Shown: piece after piece, positions 18,961 to 27,714 of the stretch
How the letters are laid out: the number at the start of each line of letters is the position of its first letter
Position numbering within the stretch: position 1 is the first letter of the stretch
Assembly (NCBI RefSeq): GCF_017875835.1
Contig: NZ_JAGING010000001.1
Coordinates: forward strand, 2,170,001 to 2,234,000
Source of the DNA: Psychrobacter sp. PL19
Lineage (GTDB): Bacteria; Pseudomonadota; Gammaproteobacteria; Pseudomonadales; Moraxellaceae
Reading direction: 5' to 3'
DNA length: 64,000 bases
Program-made: the position numbers and the translations under genes
The notes under the pieces: model-generated
The model's database searches: none
Told to the model about the DNA's origin: nothing
What the model saw: only the letters and a program-made list of their open reading frames with translations

Positions 18961-20070
18961 ATGACAACTTACGCAGCAGGAAAAGCGCTAGGCAAAAAAT
19001 CCAGCCCTTATAAAAATAAAGCGCTTGGGGTATTAAGTATTACTGGCGTGGCGATGACCTTGGGGCTTGCAGGCTGTAGCAATAATGAACAAGCTACCAA
19101 TGCTGACGGCACCCCAACAGCAGGTCAAAATATCGAGCTACTAAACGTCTCTTATGATGTGGCTCGCGATTTTTATAAAGACTATAACCCACTATTCGTT
19201 GAACATTATAAAGCTGAAAACCCAGACAGTAATGTGACCGTCAATCAGTCTCATGGCGGTTCCAGCAAGCAGGCCTTGTCTATTGCTAGTGGCTTACAAG
19301 CCGATGTGGCGACCATGAACCAAGGCTCAGACATTGAATTACTTGAGAAAAAAGGCTTAGTAGATAGCGACTGGGAAGGGCAGTTTCCGGACAATGCGGT
19401 ACCTTTTACCAGCACTATCGTATTCTTAGTCCGTAAAGGCAATCCTAAGAATATTAAAGACTGGGAAGATTTAACCCAGCCTGGCCTTGAGATAGTCATG
19501 GCCAACCCGAAAGTGACCGGTAATGGTCGCTACGCATTCTTAGGCGCTTATGGCTATGGCCTTCATGCTTTTAATAACGAAGAAGCCCCTGCCAAAAAAT
19601 ACGTTAGAGAGATGCTCAAAAATGTGAAAGTTTATGAGAATGGCGGGCGTGCAGCGACCACTACCTTTGTCCAGCGCGGTATCGGTGATGTGTTGATTAC
19701 CTTTGAAAACGAAGCCAACCTTGCCGCTACTGATTTTGGTGCGGGTAAAGTAGACATTGTTTATCCTAAGTATTCTATCAAATCTGAAAGTCCGGTCGCT
19801 ATTGTGAAAGCCGTTACCGATAAAAAAGGTACCACTGACGCCGCAAAAGCCTATCTTGATTACTTATGGAGTGAGCCGGCCCAGCAATTGGCCGCTAACC
19901 TTTACTTGCGTCCTAGTGTAAAAAGCGTTCTTGACAAAAACGGTGATAAATTACCACCGATTGATACCTTCAGTCCGAATGAAGCTTTTGGCTCATGGGA
20001 TGACATCATGGGTACTTACTTCAGCGATGGTGGGGTATTTGATCAATTAGCGATTAATGCGCCGCAATAA
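18961..20070 (+). CDS. Sulfate/thiosulfate ABC transporter substrate-binding lipoprotein 2
   Basis: Second copy of the sulfate-binding protein, 369 residues, with the same blocks: NVSYDVARDFYKDYN, VNQSHGGSSKQA, LQADVATMNQ and GNGRYAFLGAYGY. The lipobox LGLAGC ends at residue 39. The ribosome site TGAGG lies 5 bases before the ATG. The two copies are clearly homologous throughout but diverge in surface loops; copy 1 has an extra segment around its residues 220-230. They may differ in ligand (sulfate versus thiosulfate) or affinity. Located just ahead of the permease genes. Confidence 0.93.
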   Translation: MTTYAAGKALGKKSSPYKNKALGVLSITGVAMTLGLAGCSNNEQATNADGTPTAGQNIELLNVSYDVARDFYKDYNPLFVEHYKAENPDSNVTVNQSHGGSSKQALSIASGLQADVATMNQGSDIELLEKKGLVDSDWEGQFPDNAVPFTSTIVFLVRKGNPKNIKDWEDLTQPGLEIVMANPKVTGNGRYAFLGAYGYGLHAFNNEEAPAKKYVREMLKNVKVYENGGRAATTTFVQRGIGDVLITFENEANLAATDFGAGKVDIVYPKYSIKSESPVAIVKAVTDKKGTTDAAKAYLDYLWSEPAQQLAANLYLRPSVKSVLDKNGDKLPPIDTFSPNEAFGSWDDIMGTYFSDGGVFDQLAINAPQ

Positions 20071-20142
20071 GTTTTTGCAACGATTATTTAGATAGCGTCT
20101 CAGTAATACACCCGCTGCAACAATCGAACTTAATAACGCGTT

Positions 20143-20177
20143 AATAAGGACATGGCTTACCGCGCTATGTCCTTATT
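20143..20177 (+). terminator. Intercistronic hairpin between the binding protein and cysT
   Basis: Arms AATAAGGACAT and ATGTCCTTATT are perfectly complementary over 11 bases with a 13-base loop, followed by a weak T-rich stretch. It could partly terminate or stabilise the binding-protein message so that permease genes are expressed at a lower level. Confidence 0.65.
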
Positions 20178-20286
20178 TCCTTTAAGCCGTGAGCTTATAC
20201 CGAGTTCGACGCATAGGTAACATCATACGACAGCATGGTCGCAACGATAAGTATTATTAGCTAGGCTATAGCAATAGGACATCACT

Positions 20287-21171
20287 ATGAGTGCAACAAC
20301 TTCTCCCGCCAGCAAACCTAGTAATAAAAAGGGCTGGCTGACCCGCATGCGCCAGCGCAACGTGCTGCCAGGGTTTGGTCTGAGCATGGGCATCACCGTC
20401 TTTAGCTTGTCGTTATTGGTGGTATTACCGTTTGCAATGATGGCCTATACCACCAGTCAAATGGGCTGGAGCGGATTTTGGGAGACTATCAGTCAACCTC
20501 AGGTCATGGCGGCTATCAAGCTGAGCTTATGGATGTCCTTTTTGGCGATGTTGACCAATATGGTGTTCGGCACGCTGGTAGCTTGGGTATTGGTACGTTA
20601 TGAATTTTGGGGCAAATCCTTAATTAATGCCTTGGTCGATTTGCCTTTTGCGCTACCCACGGCGGTCACGGGTATTTCGCTTGCCACCTTGTATGCGCCA
20701 AACGGTCTCATTGGTCAATGGTTTGAAAAGTTTGACATCCAAGTGGCTTTTACCCCTATAGGTATTTGGCTCGCGTTAGTGGTGGTCAGCTTTCCATTTA
20801 TTGTGCGTGCCGTTCAACCAGTATTAGCAGAGTTGTCGGTCGAATTTGAAGAGGCTTCGGCGGTATTAGGTGCCAACCGTCTGGCTACTTTTCGCAAAGT
20901 TCTGTTACCAGAGCTGATGCCAGCATTACTCATGGGTGCAGGTATGATGTTTGCGCGCGCGACTGGCGAGTACGGCTCAGTGATTTTTATTGCGGGTAAC
21001 ATTCCGATGGAGTCTGAAATTTTGCCATTGATTATTATCAGTAAATTAGAGCAGTTTGATATTCAGGGTGCTTCAGCGGTGGCGTTATTTATGCTAATGA
21101 TCTCGTTTGTTATTCTATTGACCATTAATATCGTACAGTGGAAACTGTCGCGCCGCGTAGGAGCTCGCTAA
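20287..21171 (+). CDS. cysT: Sulfate/thiosulfate ABC transporter permease CysT (CysU)
   Basis: Inner-membrane channel subunit, 294 residues, with about six hydrophobic segments. The ABC permease loop that contacts the ATPase is at EEASAVLGANRLATFRKVLLP near the C-terminal third. LVDLPFALPTAVTGISLATLY is characteristic of the CysT/ModB family. AGGA precedes the ATG. The stop is two bases before the start of cysW, so the two subunits are co-translated. Confidence 0.94.
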   Translation: MSATTSPASKPSNKKGWLTRMRQRNVLPGFGLSMGITVFSLSLLVVLPFAMMAYTTSQMGWSGFWETISQPQVMAAIKLSLWMSFLAMLTNMVFGTLVAWVLVRYEFWGKSLINALVDLPFALPTAVTGISLATLYAPNGLIGQWFEKFDIQVAFTPIGIWLALVVVSFPFIVRAVQPVLAELSVEFEEASAVLGANRLATFRKVLLPELMPALLMGAGMMFARATGEYGSVIFIAGNIPMESEILPLIIISKLEQFDIQGASAVALFMLMISFVILLTINIVQWKLSRRVGAR

Positions 21172-21172
21172 G

Positions 21173-22093
21173 ATGCAAATAGCCAATAGCTACGACTACC
21201 AAAGTAACCCTGCGACCAGAGATACGCCATGGATTAGACGCACTTTTATCATCATTGCCGTATTATTCATGATTATCATGTTAGTAGTGCCGCTACTTGC
21301 GGTGTTTTATGAGGCCTTAAAAGGCGGCTGGCAGCTTTATATTGCCTCGCTGGTCGACCCAGAAGCCCTGCAAGCGATCAAACTAACCCTAATCACTGCT
21401 GCTATTGTACTGCCTATCAATATGGTGATGGGCGTAGCAATTGCTTGGCTAGTAACCCGTTATCAATTTAGAGGCAAACAGCTAGTCACGACCTTGCTTG
21501 ATTTACCATTTTCGGTGTCACCAGTGGTCGCCGGCTTGATGTTTATCCTGTTATTTGGTCTCAACTCTACCGTTGGTGGCTGGCTTGAAAGCATGGGTAT
21601 ACAGATTATTTATGCGGTCCCCGGTATTGTGTTGGCAACTTTATTTGTGACTTTCCCCTTTGTGGCGCGCGAGCTGATACCCTTAATGCAAACCCAAGGT
21701 GACTCTGAGGAACAAGCGGCATTGACACTAGGCGCCACCGGTTGGCAAACGTTTTGGCACATAACCTTACCTAATATTAAATGGGCATTGTTATACGGTT
21801 TGATCTTGACTAATGCACGGGCGATGGGCGAATTTGGTGCAGTTAGTGTGGTCTCCGGTCATATTCGCGGTGAGACCAACACCATGCCGTTGTTGGTGGA
21901 AGTTGCTTATAATGATTATAACTTTACCGCCGCCTTTGCTTTATCAAGCCTACTTGCTGGTTTGGCCTTAATCACACTACTGGTCCAACAAGTGATGACT
22001 AAGTACCAAGAGCGCAAATTTGCCAAGTCTGAACGGTTGGTCAGTGCACCCAAACTACCAGTCAGTGCTAATGCGACGGTTGAAAAGAAATAA
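21173..22093 (+). CDS. cysW: Sulfate/thiosulfate ABC transporter permease CysW
   Basis: Second inner-membrane subunit, 306 residues, pairing with CysT. LLDLPFSVSPVVAGLMFILLFG matches the CysW-specific version of the motif seen in CysT. EEQAALTLGATGWQTFWHITLP is the ATPase-coupling loop. NARAMGEFGAVSVVSGHIRG is also conserved. The AGGAG ribosome site lies inside the end of cysT. A charged C-terminal tail of about 25 residues follows the last membrane segment. Confidence 0.94.
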   Translation: MQIANSYDYQSNPATRDTPWIRRTFIIIAVLFMIIMLVVPLLAVFYEALKGGWQLYIASLVDPEALQAIKLTLITAAIVLPINMVMGVAIAWLVTRYQFRGKQLVTTLLDLPFSVSPVVAGLMFILLFGLNSTVGGWLESMGIQIIYAVPGIVLATLFVTFPFVARELIPLMQTQGDSEEQAALTLGATGWQTFWHITLPNIKWALLYGLILTNARAMGEFGAVSVVSGHIRGETNTMPLLVEVAYNDYNFTAAFALSSLLAGLALITLLVQQVMTKYQERKFAKSERLVSAPKLPVSANATVEKK

Positions 22094-22228
22094 CAACATT
22101 TGAACCATAGCATTGACTGATCGCTTGCAAGATCGCTCAGCCAATAGGCAATTACCGCACTATTATTACCAAGCTGCCATTGCCACGCTGCAAAAGACCC
22201 AACATGAGAGATAATAAGAGATACCGCT

Positions 22229-22951
22229 ATGAGCATCGAGATTAGAAACGTTGATAAAAAGTTTGGCAATTTTGCGGCCTTAAATGATATCAGTGTCACC
22301 GTACCTACTGGTAAGATGACTACATTATTGGGCCCTTCTGGCTGTGGTAAAACCACCTTGCTGCGTATCATTGCTGGGCTAGAGTATGCCGACTCAGGGC
22401 AGGTACTGTTTGACGAAGTCGATGTCACTAATACCCCTGTGCAAAAACGCCATATCGGCTTTATGTTTCAGAACTATGCGCTGTTTCGTCATAAAAACAT
22501 CGCGGATAACGTGGCATTTGGGCTGACCTTATTACCGAAACATGAGCGACCGAACAAAGCCGACATTAATAAGCGCGTGGCAGAGTTATTAGATTTAGTA
22601 CAGTTACCGCAAATTGCCAATGCTTATCCGCATCAGCTCTCAGGCGGTCAGCGTCAACGTATTGCGCTGGCGCGTGCGCTAGCGGTAAAGCCGAAGCTAT
22701 TATTACTCGATGAGCCCTTTGGCGCGCTCGATGCTAAAGTACGTAAAGAGCTGCGCACCTGGCTAAAAGATATCCATCATGAGCTCGGTATTACTAGTAT
22801 TATGGTTACTCATGACCAAGAAGAAGCGCGCGCTGTATCTGATGAGATTGTGGTCATGAATCAGGGTCGTGTTGAGCAAGTAGGGACTCCAGAGTCATTG
22901 TTCCACAATCCATCCAACGCCTTTGTCAGTGACTTTTTAGACCTAACCTAA
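22229..22951 (+). CDS. cysA: Sulfate/thiosulfate ABC transporter ATP-binding protein CysA, short form
   Basis: ATPase that powers CysTW. Walker [14 protein letters not shown], the Q-loop [20 protein letters not shown], signature [16 protein letters not shown], Walker [15 protein letters not shown] and the switch histidine in MVTHDQEEA are all present. Only 240 residues, whereas E. coli CysA has about 365. The C-terminal TOBE-type regulatory part is absent and the ORF ends cleanly, as in other short sulfate ATPases. It follows cysW after 135 bases. Confidence 0.94.
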   Translation: MSIEIRNVDKKFGNFAALNDISVTVPTGKMTTLLGPSGCGKTTLLRIIAGLEYADSGQVLFDEVDVTNTPVQKRHIGFMFQNYALFRHKNIADNVAFGLTLLPKHERPNKADINKRVAELLDLVQLPQIANAYPHQLSGGQRQRIALARALAVKPKLLLLDEPFGALDAKVRKELRTWLKDIHHELGITSIMVTHDQEEARAVSDEIVVMNQGRVEQVGTPESLFHNPSNAFVSDFLDLT

Positions 22952-22998
22952 ACTATAATGTAAGCTGGCTTGAATGTGGTTTATCGCTGCATTAGCTA

Positions 22999-23136
22999 TA
23001 TAGTCAATGAAAAGTAATATTGATACATAACCTACTGCTGGCATACGTTTTTCTTGCTTGCTGTGCCTACGCAGACAGAGGCTGCAAAAAGCTTATAGCA
23101 GCAGTACCATAGCGTTTTTAAGGTACTTTAACTTTA
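22999..23136 (+). repeat. Dispersed ~139-bp repeat, copy 1
   Basis: Starts TATAGTCAATGAAAAG and contains the core blocks CTACTGCTGGCATACG, TTGCTGTGCCTACGCAGACA and GCAGTACC. It is highly similar to stretches at 32563-32701 and 54519-54657. The inverted blocks TACTGCTGG and CCAGCAGTA (slightly changed in this copy) let the element fold into a long hairpin. It lies between cysA and its terminator. The right end has drifted: ACTTTAG instead of ACTATAG. Confidence 0.93.
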
Positions 23137-23159
23137 GCACTTAATTATTATTTGTTTTA

Positions 23160-23201
23160 ACCATAAAAAAAGACCTACAGCTGTAGGTCTTTTTTTATGG
23201 T
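23160..23201. terminator. Perfectly palindromic bidirectional terminator between cysA and arsR
   Basis: 42 bases that equal their own reverse complement with no spacer. Each half contains an A-run and GACCTACAG. It is placed to end cysA on plus and the ArsR gene on minus. Confidence 0.93.
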
Positions 23202-23236
23202 GATAGAAAGGGCGAGTTACGACTCTAATTCAGTCA

Positions 23237-23548
23237 TTAGTGTCTGTCCACTTGCTTAAGCAAAGTATCATAGGTGGTTTCTAAAATAGTGTGACACCAT
23301 TCTGGGAGGTCATCTGCTACTTCGTACCACATCCACGTACCATCACGCACACAATTAAGAATGCCTAATTTTTTGAGATGGTTCAAATGTCTAGATATGG
23401 TCGGCTGCGGCTGATCAAGTAGTTCAACCAGCTCGCCCACACAGCGAGCTTCTTTCTTAAATAAAATCTGAAACAGCTTCAGACGAGTGGGATCAGACAA
23501 CACTTTAAATAGATCAAGAGGTTGTATCGTAAATTTATGATCGGACAT
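23237..23548 (-). CDS. ArsR-family winged-helix repressor
   Basis: 103 residues. The N-terminus LDLFKVLSDPTRLKLFQIL and the recognition region ELLDQPQPTISRHLNHLKKLGIL are typical of ArsR/SmtB regulators. One cysteine in RCVGELVELL sits where metal- or metalloid-sensing ArsR proteins usually have a CxC pair, and there is another in WCHTIL. The classical ELCVCDL sensor is therefore incomplete, and the inducer cannot be told. No metal-resistance gene is adjacent. The divergent side is a 720-base region with only gene scraps. Confidence 0.88.
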   Translation of the reverse strand: MSDHKFTIQPLDLFKVLSDPTRLKLFQILFKKEARCVGELVELLDQPQPTISRHLNHLKKLGILNCVRDGTWMWYEVADDLPEWCHTILETTYDTLLKQVDRH

Positions 23549-24271
23549 AGAATATTTCCAAATACCAAATATATTGTTACGCCCATTAAAAACTTATAAT
23601 TAATCCTCTTGTCTATCAGTTCAACAACTAATAATCCAAGAAGAGGGCGCATAGAATGCGATGAAACATAAAAAAATTTGACAAAAATGTGACCATCGCG
23701 GATGGTGGTGCCGATAGCGTACAAGAGGTCTATAAACAAGTCGCTTGCTAAATAATCAGACCGCAGTTTTATACCTAAAACAACTATCGACCTTTAAGTA
23801 TTAAGAGATCAATATAACAGCAGTTACAGATGATATCGATTAATAAACGACTTAATTTACACTTTATCGCAATTTTACTACCTTTCATCATAATTTCACT
23901 ACTGTTTATAACTTATAACAATAGCCTCAGTATAAAATTAAACGGTGGCGGCTTGTAATAATTTTCTGTTATTGCAAGTATCCATATTAGAATAAGCAAT
24001 CATGCTGTTATTTGAATATCAGATTCATCAAGATAGTAGCAAAAAATGCTTTCGATTCTGCTTTTAGTAACTTTTTTTCTAAAAGTCATTGTAAATAGTA
24101 ATAATTATCGTTATTATAATCATCACTAAGTCAAAAGTGGTAACATATTGATTGTTAAGTAACTTATCTATTCGCCAATAGTCGTTTATAGGGACATTAC
24201 TCCCCAAATACAAGCGTTTGGCTTAAAGAATGAGCATAAGTGAAAATAATAATCACTATAGGAGCAAGCAC
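23549..24271. other. Long intergenic region between arsR and bfd
   Basis: About 720 AT-rich bases. Near 23682-23750 on plus, a 20-odd codon open stretch ending in QEVYKQVAC and a stop reads like the tail of a lost gene, but I cannot assign it. A Fur-like box lies at 24096-24124. Otherwise I see no gene. Confidence 0.5.
24096..24124. promoter_or_regulatory. Fur-box-like site upstream of bfd
   Basis: TAATAA, six bases, TTATTA (24099-24116) within an AT-rich run containing ATTATCGTTATTAT. This resembles the iron-repressor consensus of repeated NATWAT units. It sits about 150 bases before bfd, which fits iron control. Confidence 0.6.
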
Positions 24272-24463
24272 ATGTACGTATGCATCTGTAATAACGTGAA
24301 AGAAAAGCAAATTCAGGCAGCCATTGCCTCAGGTATCGATACCCTTGATGGGTTAAAAGACACGCTTGACGTTGCCACTTGCTGCGGCTGCTGTGAGCCC
24401 ATGGTTAATGATTACCTGGATGAACATCATGCCAAACTTGATGTCCTAGCTTATGCCGTCTAG
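24272..24463 (+). CDS. bfd: Bacterioferritin-associated ferredoxin Bfd
   Basis: Small 2Fe-2S protein that delivers electrons to bacterioferritin to release stored iron. 63 residues from the chosen start. Cluster ligands are in YVCICNNV and CCGCCEPM, which gives the CxC plus CxxC spacing of the family; there is one additional adjacent cysteine. The start at 24272 is set by AGGAG seven bases upstream; an earlier in-frame start lacks a ribosome site. It lies directly before the two bacterioferritin genes. Confidence 0.93.
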   Translation: MYVCICNNVKEKQIQAAIASGIDTLDGLKDTLDVATCCGCCEPMVNDYLDEHHAKLDVLAYAV

Positions 24464-24639
24464 GCATCGTCTATTCAGACCACCCTTATGTACTCATTTG
24501 ACCGAAGCCTAGTAAATCTGCATGATTACTGCTTATTGATTGTCCATTAAAAGTAGGGCGGTCGTCGCCTATATGAGTAACGTCTAAACCCCTATCTGTT
24601 TGTCATAAAGCCCTATTGAACCGTTATCAATAATGCCAG

Positions 24640-24664
24640 TTGATTATGATTCTCAACTGTTATC
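24640..24664. promoter_or_regulatory. Possible Fur-type site upstream of the first bacterioferritin
   Basis: GATTATGATTCTCA followed by ACTGTTATC resembles one and a half Fur units. It is weaker than the site before bfd. The surrounding 24464-24844 region has no gene. Confidence 0.4.
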
Positions 24665-24844
24665 TTATTCTTAGTTCATAACGTTACAGGCTCTACTAGG
24701 CCTGTATGTTAACCTATATCTACAAAATTTTAGTCGACTTCACTAAAATTAATTTTACTAAACCGTTCAAAGAAAATAACTGTTTTGAAGTTAATTGTGT
24801 GAATGCAGGGTAAACTAGCAGGTAAAGCCATAGGAGTGTACGTT

Positions 24845-25333
24845 ATGATAGGTAGCCAAAAAGTAATTGATTATTTAAACTTCTTGTTAGGTGGTGAGCT
24901 GGCTGCTCGTGACCAGTATTTTATCCATTCTGAGATGTATGCTGAATGGTATTATGGCAAGCTGTACGATCGCATTAGCCATGAGATGCAAGACGAGACC
25001 GCGCATGCACAAGCCATTATCCGCCGTATCTTAATGCTTAGCGGTACGCCAAAGATGACTGTCAATGACATTCATATCGGTAGCACAGTTCCTGAGATGC
25101 TGCAGCTCGATCTCAATCTTGAATATGAAGTACAACAGCATCTAAAAGATGGTATCGCGATATGTGAAACAGAGCATGACTATGTGACCCGTGAAATGCT
25201 GGTTGGACAGCTCAAAGACACCGAAGAAGATCATGCCCATTGGCTCGAGCAGCAGCTGCGCCTGATTGATATGATAGGTCTGCCTAATTACCTACAAAGT
25301 CAAATGGCTGAAGTGCCGCCTAATCTCGCTTAG
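24845..25333 (+). CDS. bfr: Bacterioferritin subunit with ferroxidase centre but without heme methionine
   Basis: 162 residues from an ATG with AGGAG eight bases upstream. By alignment from memory with E. coli Bfr, ferroxidase residues are kept: E18 ([11 protein letters not shown]), E51 and H54 (DETAHAQAI), E94 (LNLEYE), and E127 and H130 (EEDHAHWLE). The heme ligand Met52 is replaced by threonine. This matches the catalytic type of subunit in two-subunit bacterioferritins, such as those of Neisseria. It forms a pair with the next gene. Confidence 0.93.
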   Translation: MIGSQKVIDYLNFLLGGELAARDQYFIHSEMYAEWYYGKLYDRISHEMQDETAHAQAIIRRILMLSGTPKMTVNDIHIGSTVPEMLQLDLNLEYEVQQHLKDGIAICETEHDYVTREMLVGQLKDTEEDHAHWLEQQLRLIDMIGLPNYLQSQMAEVPPNLA

Positions 25334-25407
25334 ATTCTAATATTATGGATCTTGACAGGTATGATGGGATATTGAGCTTAGCAGGTAATCATAAAGGAAG
25401 AAAAGTT

Positions 25408-25890
25408 ATGAAAGGTGACAAAGACGTTATTCGGGCTCTAAACAAGGTTCTAGGACAGTCTCTAATAGCTATTAACCAGTATTTCTTGCATGCCCGCATA
25501 GCAAGGCACTGGGGACTTGAGTCACTCAATGACTCTCTATATCATCAGTCTATCCAAGAAATGAAATGGTCAGATGATTTGATTGAGCGAATTTTACTGT
25601 TAGAGGGCCTACCAAATTTACAAGATTTGGGTAAAGTGTTTGTGGGTGAAGACGTACCAGAGATTATCAATGGTAATCTCTGCTTAGAACAGCAAAAGTT
25701 CGATATCATTACTGATGCCATCACGTTATGTGAAGAGCGTCATGACTATGTATCACGTAAGTTACTGATCATACTTAAAGATGGTAATGAAGAATATCAA
25801 GATTGGTTAGAGACTCAAGAAGACTTGATTCAAGATCTTGGGGTACAGAATTACATCCAATCGCAAATTGATGATGATAGCGCGCCTTAG
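25408..25890 (+). CDS. Bacterioferritin subunit with heme methionine but degraded ferroxidase centre
   Basis: 160 residues. AAAGGAAG precedes the ATG at 25408, and the N-terminus MKGDKDVIRALNKVLG matches canonical Bfr. Met52 is present (QEMKWSD). E18 is replaced by S (GQSLIAINQYF), H54 by W and H130 by Y (NEEYQDWLE). It should therefore bind heme but not oxidise iron well alone. It is 74 bases after the catalytic subunit. The two probably co-assemble in one 24-subunit shell; this is inference from residues and from known two-subunit systems. Confidence 0.93.
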   Translation: MKGDKDVIRALNKVLGQSLIAINQYFLHARIARHWGLESLNDSLYHQSIQEMKWSDDLIERILLLEGLPNLQDLGKVFVGEDVPEIINGNLCLEQQKFDIITDAITLCEERHDYVSRKLLIILKDGNEEYQDWLETQEDLIQDLGVQNYIQSQIDDDSAP

Positions 25891-25947
25891 ATAATAAAAT
25901 ATCGAAATGTCTCAGGTCGTTTAAACCGGATAATATTGCTTAAACTT

Positions 25948-25993
25948 GCCAGCCAATGCTTTATTTTATATAGAGTGCTCACTGGCTTTTTTG
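25948..25993 (+). terminator. Probable terminator after the bacterioferritin pair
   Basis: GCCAG and CTGGC arms around an AT-rich, partly paired middle, followed by a T-run. The stem is imperfect. Confidence 0.55.
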
Positions 25994-26058
25994 TGGCCGA
26001 GATTCAGTAACTTGCTGTAAGTTATTATTTTTTAATGGTCTATCATTGCCAAACTGTA

Positions 26059-27462
26059 TCAATAAAGTCCGCGTCCATCTTCTGGTTTGAGACGTAAAAA
26101 ATACAGTCCTGATAGAATGGTTAGACTACCTAATATCCAGTAAGTGGTTTGAAATGCCATTAAGGTATCAAACTGTAGCCGCTCACGCAGTAAAATAAGC
26201 ATTGCGGCACCAAACGCAATACCAAAGCTAATGGCCAGCTGCTGATTGACCGCCATGAGACTGTTACCGCTACTGGTTTGCGTGCCTTCTAGATCGCCAA
26301 TAGTAATGGTGTTCATCGCGCTAAATTGCATGGAGTTGCAAGCGCCCATTATCGTCAAAATAGGTATGAACCAGGGCCATTGTGATGAGTCGCTAAACTG
26401 TGCCAACACGATAATCAAGACACCCATCAAAAAGGTGTTATAGACCAGCACAGTACGATAGCTATAGCGCTGAATAAGTTTACTCACCCAAGGTTTGATT
26501 CCTATCGCACCCACAGCGATAGGAGCGAGTAGCCAACCTGCTTGCGAGGGAGAATATTCAAACACCACTTGTAGTAATAGCGGCAGTAGAAAAGGCACTG
26601 CGCTGATGCCAAGGCGCGTAAACAAGTTACCGGTAATACCAATGCGAAAAGTACGGATGTCGAACAAACTCAAGGGAAATAGCGGTGCTGGTTGACGTTT
26701 GGCGTGCCAAACATAAACCCCGATTAGGACGGTGGCTGTTAGGGCAAGCATTAAGCCATATAGCCCACGACCAGTCTGCGCACCGAACTCAACCGCTAGT
26801 GTAAACCCACAAGCCGCTGCTGCAAATAACACAAAACCTGCCCAATCCAGACGTTTGGTATCCTCAAATAGTGCCGGTACCAGCTTTCTGCCTAACACAA
26901 AGCCCAATACTCCCATTGGAATGTTAATCAAAAATATCCAATGCCAACTGGCATACTGCACTATGTAACCGCCTAGTAAAGGTCCAACTAAAGGGGCGAT
27001 CAAGGCTGGAATCACTGCAAAGTTCATCACCGTTAACAGCTGATTGCGCGGATAGGACTTGACCAAAATTAGACGTGCGACCGGTGTCATCATTGCGCCA
27101 CCGATGCCTTGTACAATGCGCGAACCAATCAGAAAGTCTAAGGTAGGAGAGGCGGCACATAATAGTGAGCCAATACAGAAGATAATAATTGCAGATAAAA
27201 ATACCCGCCGCGTCCCATATTTATCCGCTAAAAACCCACTAATAGGAATAAATATAGCTAAGGTCAAGGCATAGCTGATCACCGCCCACTGCATTTTGAG
27301 TGGCGACTCACCAAGCGCTTGCGCCATTTGCGGCAGTGACGTATTTAAGATAGTGGCATCTAGAATCTGCATAAACAGCGCCACTGCTAGCACGTATGGC
27401 AGGTATTTAGTTTGGGTTGCTGTTAATGTCACCATACTGAAATCATCATCTCTATCTCTCAT
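26059..27462 (-). CDS. MFS drug:H+ antiporter, DHA2 (14-helix), MdtD-like
   Basis: 467 residues with about 14 hydrophobic segments. LDATILNTSLPQMAQALGES is the antiporter motif of helix 1. GFLADKYGTRRVF is the loop 2-3 MFS motif, and RIVQGIGGAMMTPVARLI is the family motif of helix 4. The order and wording resemble E. coli MdtD, a putative efflux protein linked to iron citrate export. Whether it exports drugs or a metabolite is unknown. The start could also be Met10; neither has a clear ribosome site. Confidence 0.88.
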   Translation of the reverse strand: MRDRDDDFSMVTLTATQTKYLPYVLAVALFMQILDATILNTSLPQMAQALGESPLKMQWAVISYALTLAIFIPISGFLADKYGTRRVFLSAIIIFCIGSLLCAASPTLDFLIGSRIVQGIGGAMMTPVARLILVKSYPRNQLLTVMNFAVIPALIAPLVGPLLGGYIVQYASWHWIFLINIPMGVLGFVLGRKLVPALFEDTKRLDWAGFVLFAAAACGFTLAVEFGAQTGRGLYGLMLALTATVLIGVYVWHAKRQPAPLFPLSLFDIRTFRIGITGNLFTRLGISAVPFLLPLLLQVVFEYSPSQAGWLLAPIAVGAIGIKPWVSKLIQRYSYRTVLVYNTFLMGVLIIVLAQFSDSSQWPWFIPILTIMGACNSMQFSAMNTITIGDLEGTQTSSGNSLMAVNQQLAISFGIAFGAAMLILLRERLQFDTLMAFQTTYWILGSLTILSGLYFLRLKPEDGRGLY

Positions 27463-27714
27463 ACCAAAGGCTATGTCTGTTTAGAGATTGCTACAGCTAA
27501 CAACATCTCTAATGACCTCACGCTTATAAACACTAACAGCACATTGTAACGCAGTGGGCTCAAAAAGTTGGTAAGAAAAGCGCCATTTAAAACCTAGATT
27601 ACCGTCTGTTGTAAAACTCAGTTTAAAAATAGATACATTAATTACATGAGAGGGCTTTATGAAGTAGCTAACCGTTAACTATAGTAGGGTACCCATCAAG
27701 CTACAGGATATCTT

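Noticed and set aside
21916..22428. 170-codon minus-strand frame over the cysW/cysA junction
   Set aside because: It covers the ends of two sure genes and their gap in antisense and has no family signature.
22229..22951. Truncated cysA
   Set aside because: At 240 residues it is short, but all ATPase motifs are present and it ends cleanly, so it is better read as a naturally short form.
23479..23739. 86-codon frame upstream of and overlapping the ArsR gene
   Set aside because: It overlaps the ArsR start in another frame, has no ribosome site, and is AT-driven hydrophobic sequence.
23682..23750. Tail of an unknown gene (ending QEVYKQVAC)
   Set aside because: Only about 20 codons with no assignable family; mentioned under the intergenic region but not called as a gene.
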